5,873 nt of DNA, taken from contig CAIODE010000522.1 of assembly GCA_903856875.1 (NCBI GenBank), positions 1 through 5,873 of the forward strand. The letters run 5' to 3'. Made by a program: the position numbers and the translations under genes. This document shows, piece by piece, positions 5,840 through 5,873 of the stretch. The notes below the pieces were generated by a model. The model ran no database searches and had not been told where the DNA came from. It saw nothing but the letters and a program-made list of their open reading frames with translations. The first letter of the stretch is position 1. Each line of letters starts with the position of its first letter. This DNA comes from an uncultured Burkholderiales bacterium. Its GTDB lineage: Bacteria; Pseudomonadota; Gammaproteobacteria; Burkholderiales; Burkholderiaceae_C.

Positions 5840-5873
5840 ATGATGACTACAGAACAAATCGTTGCTTCACACA
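5840..5873 (+). CDS. phaP: Phasin family protein, first 11 codons (runs off the right edge)
   Basis: Phasins are small amphipathic proteins that coat polyhydroxyalkanoate granules in the cytoplasm. Only MMTTEQIVASH is visible, but MTTEQIxAS is a very common start of betaproteobacterial phasins. Tandem ATG codons occur at 5840 and 5843; the ribosome site GGAG (5831-5834) is 5 bases from the first and 8 from the second, so the second ATG (giving MTTEQ, the usual family start) is the better spaced. The two TGC palindromes upstream support the call because phasin genes are classic targets of the PHA-responsive repressor PhaR. With so few residues visible, the assignment rests on N-terminal similarity plus context, and the rest of the protein (usually about 180-190 residues) must be confirmed outside the window. 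Confidence 0.75.
   Translation, partial: MMTTEQIVASH

Overview
The window looks like a chromosomal segment of a betaproteobacterium, most likely Burkholderiales and perhaps Comamonadaceae. The reasons are the protein flavours (a fused LivH-LivM permease, a PncB with a typical proteobacterial N-terminus, a phasin start of the MTTEQIVASH type), the moderate GC content, and PHA-type control sites. This placement is by recognition only; no search was run. No IS element, tRNA, rRNA, CRISPR array or prophage feature was seen.

Layout, right to left on the minus strand: a histone-deacetylase-family protein (5618-4689), a hotdog-fold acyl-CoA thioesterase (4666-4229), an FMN nitroreductase (4232-3498), a fused LivH+LivM permease (3501-1648), a LivG-type ATPase (1651-863), a LivF-type ATPase (870-220), and, after a 100-bp gap, the first 39 codons of nicotinate phosphoribosyltransferase pncB (119 to beyond base 1). 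From the thioesterase to LivF each stop codon overlaps the next start by 4 or 8 bases, and the deacetylase-thioesterase gap is only 22 bp. These six genes are therefore very probably one translationally coupled transcript. On the plus strand, a phasin gene starts at 5840 and runs off the right edge.

The 221-bp divergent region between the deacetylase and the phasin holds two near-identical, imperfectly palindromic 15-mers (TGCTGCAYTGCAACA) exactly 60 bp apart. They look like binding sites for the PHA-responsive repressor PhaR. If so, the deacetylase/thioesterase/nitroreductase/transporter operon may share a control region with the PHA-granule phasin.

Functionally, the operon joins a high-affinity hydrophobic/branched-chain amino-acid (HAAT) type importer, with no substrate-binding protein in view, to three small enzymes: a zinc deacylase, a CoA thioesterase and a flavin reductase. 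One reading is uptake and processing of an acylated, amide or nitro/quinone-type compound, but the substrate cannot be read from sequence. The gene combination and its possible link to PHA metabolism are the most noteworthy points; each protein alone belongs to a familiar family.
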